Shown: positions 44,145 through 53,436, counted from the first letter of the stretch. The stretch is DNA of 64,000 bases from Sphaerochaeta globosa str. Buddy (GCF_000190435.1 NC_015152.1:62001-126000), one strand, 5' to 3'. Program-made: numbers and translations. Notes: generated by a model not told the origin, from the sequence alone.

Positions 44145-45230
44145 ATGCAACGTAAGGATGGACAGATGTATGCTCCGGTAGGAAAATCCTGCTTGGTATG
44201 TAATCCTGGAGAGTTCACCATCGGAGTCATCGGGCTTGACCATGGCCATATCTATGGCATGTGCAATGCCCTGGTGGAGGCAGGGGCGACGGTCACCCAT
44301 GTATGGGACCCTGACCAGAATAGAATCGCCGCCTTCGTCAAAGCTTTCCCAACGGCGAAGGTGGTACGTTCCGATGCAGCCATCTACGATAATCCCTCAA
44401 TAGACTTGGTGGCAACAGCAGCCATACCTTCCGACCGAAGCAGCATCATCATCAAGGCTTTGATGGCGGGAAAGCATGCATTTTCCGATAAGCCGGCTAT
44501 GACGAGTCTCAGCCAGCTGGAGGCTGTTCGTTCTGCAGTGCAGCTCAGTGGAAAGCGCTTTGGCATCTATTTCAGTGAGCGTTTGCATGTAGAAGCTGCA
44601 AGCTTCGCCGATACCCTACTAGCAGATGGTTCGATTGGAAAAGTGGTGCAAACCATCGTTTTGGGCCCTCATCGACTGAGCAAGCCGACCCGTCCTACCT
44701 GGTTTTTCCAGAAAGAGAAGTTCGGCGGTATCCTTACCGATATTGGAAGCCATCAGATCGACCAAATTCTTCACTACGGTAATGCACAGCATGCCCAAGT
44801 TCTTGCCAGTAAGGTTGCCAACTACAATAATCCCGACTATCCCGAGTTTGAAGATTTCGGCGATGCATCTTTGCTCTGTGACAATGGAAGCTCCGGGTAT
44901 TTCCGAGTGGACTGGTTCACCCCCGACGGCCTGAGGGCCTGGGGCGATGGAAGAACGATTATTCTGGGAACCGAGGGGCATATAGAATTAAGAAAATATG
45001 TGGACCTTGCTCGGTCTGATACGCCCAACACCGTATATATGGCAAATGGCAAGGGAGAATTCAGTTTCGATGCCAACAACACCGTAGGGTTTCCCTTCTT
45101 CGGGCGTTTTATCCGTGACTGCCTCGATCATACTGAACTGGCTATTTCCCAAGAGTATACGCTGCATGTCATGGAACTGGCTCTTACAGCCCAGAAAATG
45201 GCTACAAGAATTTCAGAGGAGAGACAATGA
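44145..45230 (+). CDS. Gfo/Idh/MocA-family oxidoreductase (first of two)
   Basis: A 361-residue NAD(P)-dependent sugar dehydrogenase-like protein. The Rossmann motif is a variant (GVIGLDHGHIYGM), and the catalytic-loop EKP is replaced by DKP in AFSDKPAM. The C-terminal domain has GGILTDIGSHQIDQILHYG with the usual Asp/His pair. ATG at 44145 is chosen for its AGGAGG site. Its stop overlaps the start of the next dehydrogenase by four bases. Members oxidise, epimerise or deoxygenate sugars and inositols. The pair suggests a two-step oxidation and reduction of the TRAP substrate. Confidence 0.87.
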   Translation: MQRKDGQMYAPVGKSCLVCNPGEFTIGVIGLDHGHIYGMCNALVEAGATVTHVWDPDQNRIAAFVKAFPTAKVVRSDAAIYDNPSIDLVATAAIPSDRSSIIIKALMAGKHAFSDKPAMTSLSQLEAVRSAVQLSGKRFGIYFSERLHVEAASFADTLLADGSIGKVVQTIVLGPHRLSKPTRPTWFFQKEKFGGILTDIGSHQIDQILHYGNAQHAQVLASKVANYNNPDYPEFEDFGDASLLCDNGSSGYFRVDWFTPDGLRAWGDGRTIILGTEGHIELRKYVDLARSDTPNTVYMANGKGEFSFDANNTVGFPFFGRFIRDCLDHTELAISQEYTLHVMELALTAQKMATRISEERQ

Positions 45231-46381
45231 TTCGTATTGGAATAGTAGGAGCGGGAGCTATCGCCGCGGTACATATTGACAGTTTTTTACAGTTTGCATC
45301 GTTATGTGAAGTGGTTGCCGTCTGTGATACCTTTGTGGATAAAGCCCATTCCTTAATCACGGACAAGAAGGTCAATGCCCAGGCGTATGCCGATATCCAG
45401 ACTATGCTCGATGAGGGAAATCTGGATGCGATCAGCATCTGTCTGCCTCCGAATATGCACGCCACGGTTGCAATCCAAGCACTTTCGAGCGGCAAGCATG
45501 TCATTGTCGAAAAGCCGATGGCAAGCAGCCTCCAAGAGTGTGACCAGATGATTGCTGCTGCAAAAAAGCATAACAAGCTCCTGTGCGTAGTGAGTCAGAA
45601 TCGGTGGAAAACCCAGCTGAACAACACCAAGCGCATCATGGATGAAGGCCTTTTGGGCAAGGTGGTGCATGCCTCTTTCGATTCACTGTGGTGGCGGGGT
45701 TCCGTCTATTACGACCTGTGGTGGCGCGGAACGTGGGAGCAGGAAGCGGGCGGGGTTTTTACCAGTCATTCAGTCCACTACCTGGACTTGATGCAGATGC
45801 TCTTCGGCATGCCCAAGAAGGTGCAGGCGTTCATCAGCAACATCAATCATACCAACAGTGAGTGTGAGGACATCGGTTTTGCTGTGTTTACGTATGAGGA
45901 CAAGGTGATCAACTTCACCTCCTCATTGGTCTCACATGGGGAGAAGCAGGCTATTGTCATCAATGGAGAAAAGGCGAGTATAAGCATTCCTTTCAGTGTT
46001 TCTTCCTACAACAGTCTGCCCAATGGCTTTCCGGAGCAAAACAAGGAGCTTGAGAAGCAGATCCAGAAGCGGTATGAAGAGCTCCCTGCCCTGGAATTGG
46101 AAGGACATCCGGCCCAGCTTCTGAACTTCCTTCGGGCCATTGAGCAGAAAGAAGCACTTGCCCTTGACGGGAATGTGGGAAGGCAGACCATTGAGTTGAT
46201 CCATGCCATTTACAAGTCTGCCGTGCTCCAACGGCCGGTAGACCTTCCCCTAGAGAGCACAGACCCCTTCTATACCAAGGAAGGGTTGGTCCAGAAAATG
46301 CCCAGGTTCCATACCAAGGGCAAGAGCGTTGATAACTTTTCGACTTCCAAGATTACCTTGGGTCGGGATTTCAACGCATAA
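45227..46381 (+). CDS. Gfo/Idh/MocA-family oxidoreductase (second of two)
   Basis: A 384-residue protein with a canonical Rossmann motif (IGIVGAGAIAAVHI), the EKP motif intact (VIVEKPMAS), and GGVFTSHSVHYLDLMQML, where the first histidine position of the usual GG-x-x-x-D-x-G-x-H pattern reads T-S-H-S-V-H. It begins on the overlapping ATGA of its neighbour. A short hairpin (ACCCGAA/TTCGGGT, 46394-46410) separates it from the dctP gene. Likely substrate: an inositol or sugar acid carried by the adjacent transporter. Confidence 0.88.
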   Translation: MIRIGIVGAGAIAAVHIDSFLQFASLCEVVAVCDTFVDKAHSLITDKKVNAQAYADIQTMLDEGNLDAISICLPPNMHATVAIQALSSGKHVIVEKPMASSLQECDQMIAAAKKHNKLLCVVSQNRWKTQLNNTKRIMDEGLLGKVVHASFDSLWWRGSVYYDLWWRGTWEQEAGGVFTSHSVHYLDLMQMLFGMPKKVQAFISNINHTNSECEDIGFAVFTYEDKVINFTSSLVSHGEKQAIVINGEKASISIPFSVSSYNSLPNGFPEQNKELEKQIQKRYEELPALELEGHPAQLLNFLRAIEQKEALALDGNVGRQTIELIHAIYKSAVLQRPVDLPLESTDPFYTKEGLVQKMPRFHTKGKSVDNFSTSKITLGRDFNA

Positions 46382-46393
46382 AAATGTCACGTA

Positions 46394-46410
46394 ACCCGAA
46401 GTTTTCGGGT
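46394..46410 (+). other. Hairpin before dctP of the third TRAP operon
   Basis: ACCCGAA, loop GTT, TTCGGGT; no T-run follows. Possibly a processing or stabilising element at the 5' side of dctP. Confidence 0.5.
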
Positions 46411-46434
46411 AGAAAATACGTAGGAGGATTCGAT

Positions 46435-47430
46435 ATGAAGAAAAGCTTGATTTTGGTGCTCGCACTGGTGCTCCTAGCTAGCACAGCATTGTTCGCACAG
46501 GGAACCAAGGAGGGTGCAGCAGAGACGTACAAACTCCGAGCTTCCACCAACCTTGCAGGTACCGGTACGATTGGTCGTGGTTTGACGAAGTTTGTTGAAT
46601 TGGTCAACGAAAAGAGTGGTGGACGCATTGTAGCAACCGCCAACTATGGTTCTGAACTTGGCAACCAAGCCGAGCAGGTTGAAATGGCACGCACTGGATC
46701 GTTGGAGATGGTCGTTGCGGCTCCCGGTACCGGTCCCGGCACTTGGGTTCCCCAGCTGATGATGTTCGAGTTCCCGTACATCTTCAAGGATAACGATCAC
46801 TACCGCAGAGTTCTCAAGGGTCTGGAAGGTGAAGTGAGCAATCTGGTACAGCCGTATGGTTTCATCGCCCTCGCAGGCCAGAGCCAGGGTTCCAGGCATA
46901 TGCTGACCAAGAAGCCTGTCACCAAGCTTGAGGATCTTGCAAACATGAAGATGCGCGGTCCCAATGCAGTGTACATCAGCATGTTCAAGCACCTTGGTGC
47001 TGCCGGTACCACCATGGACTGGAACGAGATTTACACCGCTTTGCAGACTGGTGTCGTTGACGGTATGGAAGCATCCCCGAGCATGATCAACTCGATGAAG
47101 TTCCAGGATGTTGCAAAGAACCTGACCATCACCGACCACATCATCGCTTGCACGTATTACTTCTTCAACGAGAAGTGGTTCAATTCACTGCCCTCCGATC
47201 TGCAGACCATTGTTCGCCAGGCAGCAGATGAGGCCGCAGCCTACCAGGCAATCATCGACGACCAGGACCAGAAGGCTTCCTTGGAGAAAATGAGAGCCGA
47301 GGGTGTTGCCATCCATCAGCCGACCGACCGCGCCAAGTGGGTCGCAGCCTGCAGTCCGATGCTCGCAGAGTATCGTGCAAAGGGTGAAGGCTGGAACAAT
47401 TTCATCGATAAGATGCTTGCTATCCAATAA
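46435..47430 (+). CDS. TRAP transporter solute-binding protein (DctP family)
   Basis: A 331-residue periplasmic protein with a signal peptide ending near ALFAQG. DctP landmarks include MKMRGPNAVYISMFKHLGA with the carboxylate-binding arginine and ALQTGVVDGMEASP. The start at 46435 follows TAGGAGG; earlier in-frame residues overlap the hairpin. It is the fifth gene of the operon, behind its permease and two dehydrogenases. It is followed by a ten-pair hairpin with a GAAA tetraloop. Confidence 0.93.
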   Translation: MKKSLILVLALVLLASTALFAQGTKEGAAETYKLRASTNLAGTGTIGRGLTKFVELVNEKSGGRIVATANYGSELGNQAEQVEMARTGSLEMVVAAPGTGPGTWVPQLMMFEFPYIFKDNDHYRRVLKGLEGEVSNLVQPYGFIALAGQSQGSRHMLTKKPVTKLEDLANMKMRGPNAVYISMFKHLGAAGTTMDWNEIYTALQTGVVDGMEASPSMINSMKFQDVAKNLTITDHIIACTYYFFNEKWFNSLPSDLQTIVRQAADEAAAYQAIIDDQDQKASLEKMRAEGVAIHQPTDRAKWVAACSPMLAEYRAKGEGWNNFIDKMLAIQ

Positions 47431-47445
47431 CCTATGTGAAGTTTC

Positions 47446-47469
47446 GAGGGTGTCCGAAAGGGCACCCTC
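47446..47469 (+). other. Hairpin after dctP (third TRAP operon)
   Basis: GAGGGTGTCC, tetraloop GAAA, GGGCACCCTC (one G-T pair). There is no T-run; the gntR start lies 16 bases downstream. Likely a 3' mRNA stabiliser or weak terminator. Confidence 0.7.
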
Positions 47470-47485
47470 ATGCTAGGTAGATGTC

Positions 47486-48163
47486 ATGATTGTTGAAGTG
47501 AAACGACCGAAGGAAACAGCCTCTGAATATGCCTTGCGGGTATTGAAGGAGAATATCATTTCTCTGGACCTCGCTCCCGGGAGCATGGTCAGCGAGAATG
47601 AGATCGCCGCCCAGCTGGGTATTTCGCGCACCCCTGTGCGGGAAGCCCTGATCGAACTGAGCCGCGTGGGTATCGTTGAGATCCTGCCGCAGAAGGGTAG
47701 CCGCATCAACTGTATCGACTACGGCATGGTAGAAGAGTCCCGTTTTTTGCGTTTGGTTCTTGAGCGTGAAGTGGTCAAACTTATTTGTAGCAGTGAAAAG
47801 AAGCTCGACTTGTCCTCTCTACAGGAGAACCTAAGGCTGCAGAGTTTTTATGTGGAACATTCGAAGCCCGAGAAATTACTCGAACTGGACAATCAGTTTC
47901 ATGCCTTGCTGTTTTTACTGGCTGACAAGGTACAGTGCTACGGGTGGATGATGGAAGGCCTTACCGTCCATTTCGACCGGGTGCGCAGCATGAGCCTGAG
48001 TGCAGTAAAGGACATCAAGATTGTGAGCGACCACCAGGCGATTGTCCAAGCATTGGCCGACCGGAATACGAGTGTGGCAGAGCAACTGATGGAGAAACAT
48101 CTTTCCCGGTATAAGATCGACGAACAGGCAATTCGAGAAACGTATCCAACCTACTTTTGCTAA
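47486..48163 (+). CDS. GntR-family regulator, FCD subfamily
   Basis: A 225-residue regulator: winged helix MVSENEIAAQLGISRTPVREAL, wing PQKGSRIN, then a helical FCD domain (LLELDNQFHALLFLLADK). Position after dctP suggests control of the third TRAP operon, probably through the elements at 42252-42292. The sequence before the ATG (TAGGTAGATGTC) could be a weak ribosome site or a -10 box six bases upstream. Confidence 0.88.
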   Translation: MIVEVKRPKETASEYALRVLKENIISLDLAPGSMVSENEIAAQLGISRTPVREALIELSRVGIVEILPQKGSRINCIDYGMVEESRFLRLVLEREVVKLICSSEKKLDLSSLQENLRLQSFYVEHSKPEKLLELDNQFHALLFLLADKVQCYGWMMEGLTVHFDRVRSMSLSAVKDIKIVSDHQAIVQALADRNTSVAEQLMEKHLSRYKIDEQAIRETYPTYFC

Positions 48164-48183
48164 GAGCCATCTCTTGGTACACT
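48155..48183 (+). promoter_or_regulatory. Candidate leaderless promoter of the SGNH-hydrolase gene
   Basis: TTTTGC (48155-48160), 17-base spacer, TACACT (48178-48183), six bases, ATG at 48190. It overlaps the end of the gntR gene. Confidence 0.42.
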
Positions 48184-48189
48184 GCTTGC

Positions 48190-48900
48190 ATGCACACAAT
48201 TCTTTGTTATGGTGATTCCAACACTTTCGGTACCAACCCCAGCGGGGGAAGGTGGGAAGCCGATGTCCGCTGGACTGGCCTTCTTTCTACGATGCTTGGT
48301 CCCTCGTACCGCATCATCGAGGAAGGTCTTGGGGGAAGAACCACGGTGTTTGACGACCCCCTGGAACCCAAGCGCAATGGTTTGGAGTACCTTCCAGTCT
48401 CCTTGCAGAGTCATCGTCCGCTTGACTTGGTCATTCTCAGCCTGGGCACCAACGACTGCAAATTCCTCTTCTCCGCCAATGAACGGGTAATCGCCAAGGG
48501 GCTGGAGAAGTTGATCACCACGGTAAAAAATCATCCCTATGGAAACGGGTATCCCGTTCCCCAAGTCCTGGTCATTTCCCCGATTCATATCGGAGATGAT
48601 ATTGAGACTTCAATTTTCGCTTCCTACGACGCACGCTCAGCAGTATTGAGCAAACGTCTTAGCGCCCCCATCAAGGCAATGGCAGAAGAGCAGCATGTAC
48701 TTTTCTTCGATGCAGCCGAAGTGGCAGCGAGCAGTCCGATCGACCAACTGCATATGGATAAGGATGGCCATGCCTCTCTTGCCCAAGCATTGTATCCTCT
48801 GATCCTCTCGGTGTTCGGTGATTCAGAGAAACCAAAACCTCCTTCTGAAAGTGTGAAGGAGGCTTCTCATGCAAGACTTTTTGGCTTTCTCAAGCGCTAA
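48190..48900 (+). CDS. SGNH/GDSL-family hydrolase
   Basis: A 236-residue esterase-like protein. The catalytic serine lies in LCYGDSNTFG near the N-terminus, the oxyanion asparagine in SLGTNDCK, and the Asp-His pair in MDKDGHASLAQ, so the active site appears complete. There is no signal peptide, so it is cytoplasmic. Related proteins deacetylate sugars or act on aryl esters. ATG at 48190 lacks a ribosome site and has TACACT six bases upstream. It overlaps the stop of the convergent EEP-family gene by four bases. Confidence 0.82.
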   Translation: MHTILCYGDSNTFGTNPSGGRWEADVRWTGLLSTMLGPSYRIIEEGLGGRTTVFDDPLEPKRNGLEYLPVSLQSHRPLDLVILSLGTNDCKFLFSANERVIAKGLEKLITTVKNHPYGNGYPVPQVLVISPIHIGDDIETSIFASYDARSAVLSKRLSAPIKAMAEEQHVLFFDAAEVAASSPIDQLHMDKDGHASLAQALYPLILSVFGDSEKPKPPSESVKEASHARLFGFLKR

Positions 48901-49637
48901 AGGCCGATATCCAGTACGGCTGCTACCGGCCAGTGGTCGGAGAGCACTCCCCCCACAATGGTGTATTGGGGACTGGTGGCAAGAACCGGTTTGATGTTGC
49001 CGCGCAGCATGATTTTATCGATTGCCTCAACCAGAAAGCCTTCATTGCTCAAGTAGGGACACGGGAAGGTGACCGGGGCACACAACCCCAAAGCGGTGAA
49101 CACTTCGGTAAAGCCGGCTTCTTGAGAAAAGATTCTGGCAGGATGTACCGGATCATTGAAGTCACCGCAAATGATGGCATCGTCATCACCGATCAGACTA
49201 TTCAAAGCCTTGGCTGCCCTATGAGCTTCTCCATGGCGGTAGCCTATGCCTGTTCTGAGTTCATCGGCATTGAGCTGGTGGGTAAGGTGCATGGTGGCGA
49301 CGAACAGGGGACGGTTATCGGTTGTTCTGAGGCGTGCCCAGAAGACGCCCCGATGGATTTCCGGCATCTGTAAATCCACCCTCCCATAGTCAAGGACGGT
49401 GAAGAGGCTTTTCTTTACATAGATGGAATTCTCGCACCTCCAGCCCTCTTCGGGTCCCTCGATGCGCTGGTATTCGCTGAGAGCAGAGTCCAGAACGCAT
49501 AAGGTCTGTTCACGGACCTCCTGAAAGCAGTAGATATCTGCATGAAAGGTCTGTACAAAGGAAACAACACACGTTCTTCGTTGTTCCCAATACTCAGTAT
49601 TCCACAAATTCAAGGTAATGAGACTGATTCGTTGCAT
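48897..49637 (-). CDS. Endonuclease/exonuclease/phosphatase (EEP) family protein
   Basis: A 246-residue metal-dependent hydrolase. EEP motifs: LITLNLWN at the N-terminus, CFQEVREQ with the metal-binding glutamate, ICGDFNDPVHP, and LSDHWPVAAVL with the catalytic Asp-His. There is no signal peptide. It starts three bases after the 682-residue gene's stop, so it closes the ABC sugar operon. The substrate could be a phosphodiester or sugar phosphate; DNA repair is not implied by context. Confidence 0.82.
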   Translation of the reverse strand: MQRISLITLNLWNTEYWEQRRTCVVSFVQTFHADIYCFQEVREQTLCVLDSALSEYQRIEGPEEGWRCENSIYVKKSLFTVLDYGRVDLQMPEIHRGVFWARLRTTDNRPLFVATMHLTHQLNADELRTGIGYRHGEAHRAAKALNSLIGDDDAIICGDFNDPVHPARIFSQEAGFTEVFTALGLCAPVTFPCPYLSNEGFLVEAIDKIMLRGNIKPVLATSPQYTIVGGVLSDHWPVAAVLDIGL

Positions 49638-49640
49638 CTG

Positions 49641-51689
49641 TTACTCCTCAAGCATGAAGGGGAATTCTTGCTTAATCATTTGAAAAGAGCCGAGAGTCAG
49701 GACGGTGACCCAGGCAATGTCGATGTCGTAGTAGCCCTGCATGGCGTGAGAACGGTTGAAGTACTCCCATGCAGTATGGTTCAGTTGCTCCGGCTGCCAT
49801 CCAATGAAGGTATCGTCGCGTCCAAGTTGGTCTGTTTCGGTTGCTACCAGTTGCCTGCAGGCCTCGATCATAAGCTTGGCCTGGTCCTGGTAAAACATAT
49901 CGCCTGTCCAAGAAGCGAAGCGCAAAAACTCATAGGCGATGGCCATGCCATAGAAGTCAAGGTGGTGGTGGGCTACCGAGACGGAGGTCATTCCGCGTGT
50001 GTGAAAGTGTCTTTGGCCGAGCATGCTGTCTTTGGGAAGGAAGGAGTTGCACTGCCAAATCCATTGAACAATGAACTGGGCGGCCAGTCTTGCACTCTCT
50101 AAAAGTCGTTTGTCGTGTTCGAGGCTGTAGAGGTCGAGGAAGAATGAGAGCAGGGCCATCCCTGCTTCCTTGTCACAGGAGTCGGCATCCAGTGTATCAC
50201 CATAGAACGCCCCTTCGTAAGCCAACTCACTATAGTAGGAGTATGCCTGATGCACTGCACTGAGCAAGTCTGCTTTCAAGGGGTCGTCGTCATTGAGAAG
50301 GGGAATGAGGGTGCAGAAAAACGAGCCGATGTACGCACCGTTGGTTCCCTGGATATCCCCGGGCTTTCCCTTTTCTGTCCACCAGCGTCCGAACGAGCCG
50401 GATGAGAGCTGCGCCTCGCAGTAGAAACGGGCGACCCTGCGCGTCAAGGAGATGAAGGCCCCTTCCTCGAAACCAAGATTGCGAAGGGTGAGGGAGAGCA
50501 GTACATACTGCTTCATGGCCTCCCCGTTGCAGCGGCTGTTGACCATCGACTTGAACTCAGGGTGCTCGCCGATGCCCAAATACCCTCCCCAGATATTGCG
50601 TACCAGATCATAGTTGTCTTGAAAAACCCCATCGCTGCGTTCGGCCTGCAAGAAAAAGTCGCCGATTCGTTTTGCTGTTTCGGCAAGAAGGAATTGGTCG
50701 TTGGGGATTGAGAACTTGGCAGCAAGATCAGCTCTTGCCCTGGTGAGGGCCTGAGTCTTGGGCTTGTAGTATGTCAAGCTGGCAAGTTCATTGGCCCCCT
50801 GCAGGCTTTTAACCAGAAAAGAGGCACTGGTGAATGCATAGACATCCTGCACCTCGGCATTCCCTTCTCCCATAGCAAGGTAGGCAAGTCCCTGATCATG
50901 TTTCTGTACAAGATTGATCAGCCGGGTGAGCTTGTACTCAAACCACAGCTCCCAGCAAAGGCCGCGGCTCGTATCGGGTGTACTATGGCGGTTCAGCTCT
51001 TCGACGAAAGAACAATAGCCTTCAGCACTGCTTTTATTGTGTTGGTTGGCGAGGTAGAACGTTCTTGTATAGGTCAAGCCTTCTTCTGGAACGGCAAGAA
51101 AAGGAAGGGGCGCGTGGGAAGTATCGACCAAGGATTGCTTGCCTTGGTAGCTGAACGGCCATTCACTACCAGGAATGGAGAGTATCAGTCCATGCCGCTC
51201 GGTGGTCACCGAAGCAACAAACTTTTCATCACAAGAGGGTTCGGTTGCACAGCTGAAGAGGCGTTTGCCGTTGGATAGCTGTGCACAACAGGGGATGCTC
51301 ATTCTCGTTTCGAGAAAGGACCAGCTTTCCGACTTTTCCAGGGAGGGAAAGCACCCCTTGCCTTTGCTGTTGTCCTGATACCACAGGGCGGGGATGAACA
51401 ACGTGTTGTCCAGCTCCTCGTCCTGATAGGAGAAGGAGGCTTGCAGCCTGTACGAGCCCTTCTTGAGCAAGTTCCAGGTTCTTGCAAGAATAAGCAAATC
51501 CCCTTGCTGCTCTATATGGTCCTCGATGGTGCCCAATGCCCCGAATTCAGCTGTAATGCTGGTTTCATGAAGAGTGAGGGAGGAGGGAATTTGGCGCTTT
51601 CCCTCGTACGTCAGGGTATAGCTAAGCATGCAAAACGATTCAGAAGTGAATAGTTCCACCTTCTCTGATGAGATTTGGAGTATGTGCAT
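49641..51689 (-). CDS. Unrecognised 682-residue protein of the ABC sugar operon
   Basis: No family is recognised with confidence. The first 250 residues look like beta-rich domains (for example VELFTSESFCMLSYTLTYEG). From about 300 the pattern is alternating helices rich in Trp/Tyr, as in alpha/alpha six-barrel glycosidases, lyases or epimerases (ALLSFFLDLYSLEHDKRLLE; later LDFYGMAIAYEFLRFASWTG). There is no signal peptide. The start at 51689 fits a weak AAGGAT site; further upstream the frame lies in the permease gene. Because it sits between an ABC permease and the EEP gene, an intracellular carbohydrate-processing enzyme is inferred. Confidence 0.6.
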   Translation of the reverse strand: MHILQISSEKVELFTSESFCMLSYTLTYEGKRQIPSSLTLHETSITAEFGALGTIEDHIEQQGDLLILARTWNLLKKGSYRLQASFSYQDEELDNTLFIPALWYQDNSKGKGCFPSLEKSESWSFLETRMSIPCCAQLSNGKRLFSCATEPSCDEKFVASVTTERHGLILSIPGSEWPFSYQGKQSLVDTSHAPLPFLAVPEEGLTYTRTFYLANQHNKSSAEGYCSFVEELNRHSTPDTSRGLCWELWFEYKLTRLINLVQKHDQGLAYLAMGEGNAEVQDVYAFTSASFLVKSLQGANELASLTYYKPKTQALTRARADLAAKFSIPNDQFLLAETAKRIGDFFLQAERSDGVFQDNYDLVRNIWGGYLGIGEHPEFKSMVNSRCNGEAMKQYVLLSLTLRNLGFEEGAFISLTRRVARFYCEAQLSSGSFGRWWTEKGKPGDIQGTNGAYIGSFFCTLIPLLNDDDPLKADLLSAVHQAYSYYSELAYEGAFYGDTLDADSCDKEAGMALLSFFLDLYSLEHDKRLLESARLAAQFIVQWIWQCNSFLPKDSMLGQRHFHTRGMTSVSVAHHHLDFYGMAIAYEFLRFASWTGDMFYQDQAKLMIEACRQLVATETDQLGRDDTFIGWQPEQLNHTAWEYFNRSHAMQGYYDIDIAWVTVLTLGSFQMIKQEFPFMLEE

Positions 51690-51694
51690 ACGGT

Positions 51695-52510
51695 TTATCC
51701 TTTCATTCCGCTGGTTGCGATACCCGCGATGATTTTCTTCCTGAAGAAGACATAGAACACAATTTGGGGTATGGAGGCAACAGCGGCTCCTGCCATAATC
51801 AGAGAGTACTGGGTACCGTGGGTTCCTTGGAAGTTTGCGATGCCAACGGTGATGGTGTACTTGATGGTGTCGTTGATGACGATCAGAGGCCACAGGAAGT
51901 CATTCCATGCGTTGATGAAGGAAAGGATGATTACCGTTGCCATTGCAGATTGGCCGAGCGGCAGAATGATTTTATAGAAAATCCGTGCCCGATTTGCCCC
52001 ATCGATGAACGCTGCCTCCTCCAAGTCGGAGGGGATGCCCTCATAAAACTGCTTGAGGATGAATATTCCTATCGGTAGTGCAATCCTTGGAAGGTATGCT
52101 GCAGCGAGTGTGTTGACCAATCCGTAGGAGTTGAACTGCAAATACAACGGGACGATGAGGACCTGGAAGGGAACCATCATACCACCCATGACAATCCAAA
52201 ACAGGACATTGCGTCCCTTGAACGGGATTTTTGCAAAGGCGTAGGCGATCGGGGCGTCGACGGCCAGGGTGAGGATCATGGCAAAGAGGGAGACGACGAA
52301 GGAGTTGCCCATCCAGTTGACGATATAGGTAGAAGTGAAAGCCTTGATGTAGTTGGCAAAGCTGGGATTCTGCGGCCAGAATGTGAAGGTCTTGGTAATG
52401 ACCTCCTCTTCAAGCTTGAGGCTGGTGATGAGCATCCAAGCAAGGGGAAAGACCCAGAGGGCGATGAACAGGAGTTCCATGCTCCTGATGAGGATTTTTT
52501 TGGTTTTCAT
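51695..52510 (-). CDS. ABC sugar transporter permease (MalG-like)
   Basis: A 271-residue inner-membrane permease with six predicted helices. The cytoplasmic EAA loop reads EEAAFIDGANRARIFYKIILP, the contact for the ATPase. The N-terminus (SMELLFIALWVFPLAWMLITS) is typical of carbohydrate uptake family 1. Its ATG overlaps the upstream permease stop by four bases. No ATPase gene is present in this operon. Confidence 0.93.
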   Translation of the reverse strand: MKTKKILIRSMELLFIALWVFPLAWMLITSLKLEEEVITKTFTFWPQNPSFANYIKAFTSTYIVNWMGNSFVVSLFAMILTLAVDAPIAYAFAKIPFKGRNVLFWIVMGGMMVPFQVLIVPLYLQFNSYGLVNTLAAAYLPRIALPIGIFILKQFYEGIPSDLEEAAFIDGANRARIFYKIILPLGQSAMATVIILSFINAWNDFLWPLIVINDTIKYTITVGIANFQGTHGTQYSLIMAGAAVASIPQIVFYVFFRKKIIAGIATSGMKG

Positions 52511-53379
52511 GCCCTCTCCTTCCTGCCAAGCAGTGTGTACTGCAGCACGCTTACCAGCATGATAATCAAAAAGAGGATGTAACTCATCGCAGCACTATAG
52601 CCCATTTTGTAATACTTGAATCCGGTTTCGTAGATATATTGGACCAATACCCGTGTTGTTCCATGCGGACCACCTCCGGTCATGACATAGACTTGTCCAA
52701 AGACATTGAACGAGGCAATGATTTGCAGAATCAGGCAGAGAACCGTGGTGGATGAAACCAAGGGGATGGTGATATGCCTCACTCCCTGCCAGTAGGTTAC
52801 GCCATCGATTGAGGCTGATTCATAGATTTCCTTGGGAATTTGCTTGATGCCGGCCCCAAAGAGGACCATGTTGAAGCCTGCAGTCCACCACAGGGTGGTC
52901 AGGCCTACCGACCACATGGCGTAGTTCTCATTGGTCAGCCAGCTGATGGGGCTTTTTTCCAGCAGCCTGAGAATTTGGTTCAGTACACCCCAGTCCTTTT
53001 GCATGATCCAAGCCCACAGGGTGCTAACCACCGTCATGGAAAAGATGTAGGGGAAGAAGAATACATTTTCCATCAAGCCCTTCAATGGTGACTTTCCGGT
53101 GATGGCCAAAGCCATCAGAAACCCAACCAAAAGCAGGGAAGGAGTAGTCATCAGTACGAACTGCAGGGTGTGCCATAGCGATGAATAGAACTTTTCATCA
53201 CTGAAGAGCACTTTATAGTTGTCCAGACCGATGAATGAGGCGGTGGAGAGAATATCCCACTTGAAAAAGCTGATATACAACCCTGAAAGCAAGGGGTAGA
53301 TCATGAAAGCGATATAGACAGCAAGAAAGGGAAGGCTGAACGCTATTCCATCACGGGTGTCTTTATTTCCGGGTATCAT
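52507..53379 (-). CDS. ABC sugar transporter permease (MalF/UgpA-like)
   Basis: A 290-residue membrane permease with six predicted helices and the EAA loop YESASIDGVTYWQGVRHITIP. The ATG at 53379 has a GGAGGG site eight bases upstream; an in-frame GTG at 53394 overlaps that site. It pairs with the MalG-like permease. A G/C-rich hairpin separates it from the binding-protein gene. Confidence 0.92.
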   Translation of the reverse strand: MIPGNKDTRDGIAFSLPFLAVYIAFMIYPLLSGLYISFFKWDILSTASFIGLDNYKVLFSDEKFYSSLWHTLQFVLMTTPSLLLVGFLMALAITGKSPLKGLMENVFFFPYIFSMTVVSTLWAWIMQKDWGVLNQILRLLEKSPISWLTNENYAMWSVGLTTLWWTAGFNMVLFGAGIKQIPKEIYESASIDGVTYWQGVRHITIPLVSSTTVLCLILQIIASFNVFGQVYVMTGGGPHGTTRVLVQYIYETGFKYYKMGYSAAMSYILFLIIMLVSVLQYTLLGRKERA

Positions 53380-53400
53380 GGCAAAGCCCTCCACAGGAAA

Positions 53401-53426
53401 TCCCTCCCCCCAAAAGGGGGAAGGGA
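53401..53426 (-). other. Intercistronic hairpin between binding protein and permease
   Basis: Plus strand TCCCTCCCCCC, loop AAAA, GGGGGAAGGGA (ten of eleven pairs). On the transcribed strand no long T-run follows. Likely limits read-through into the permease genes or protects the upstream message. Confidence 0.72.
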
Positions 53427-53436
53427 GAAAAGATGC

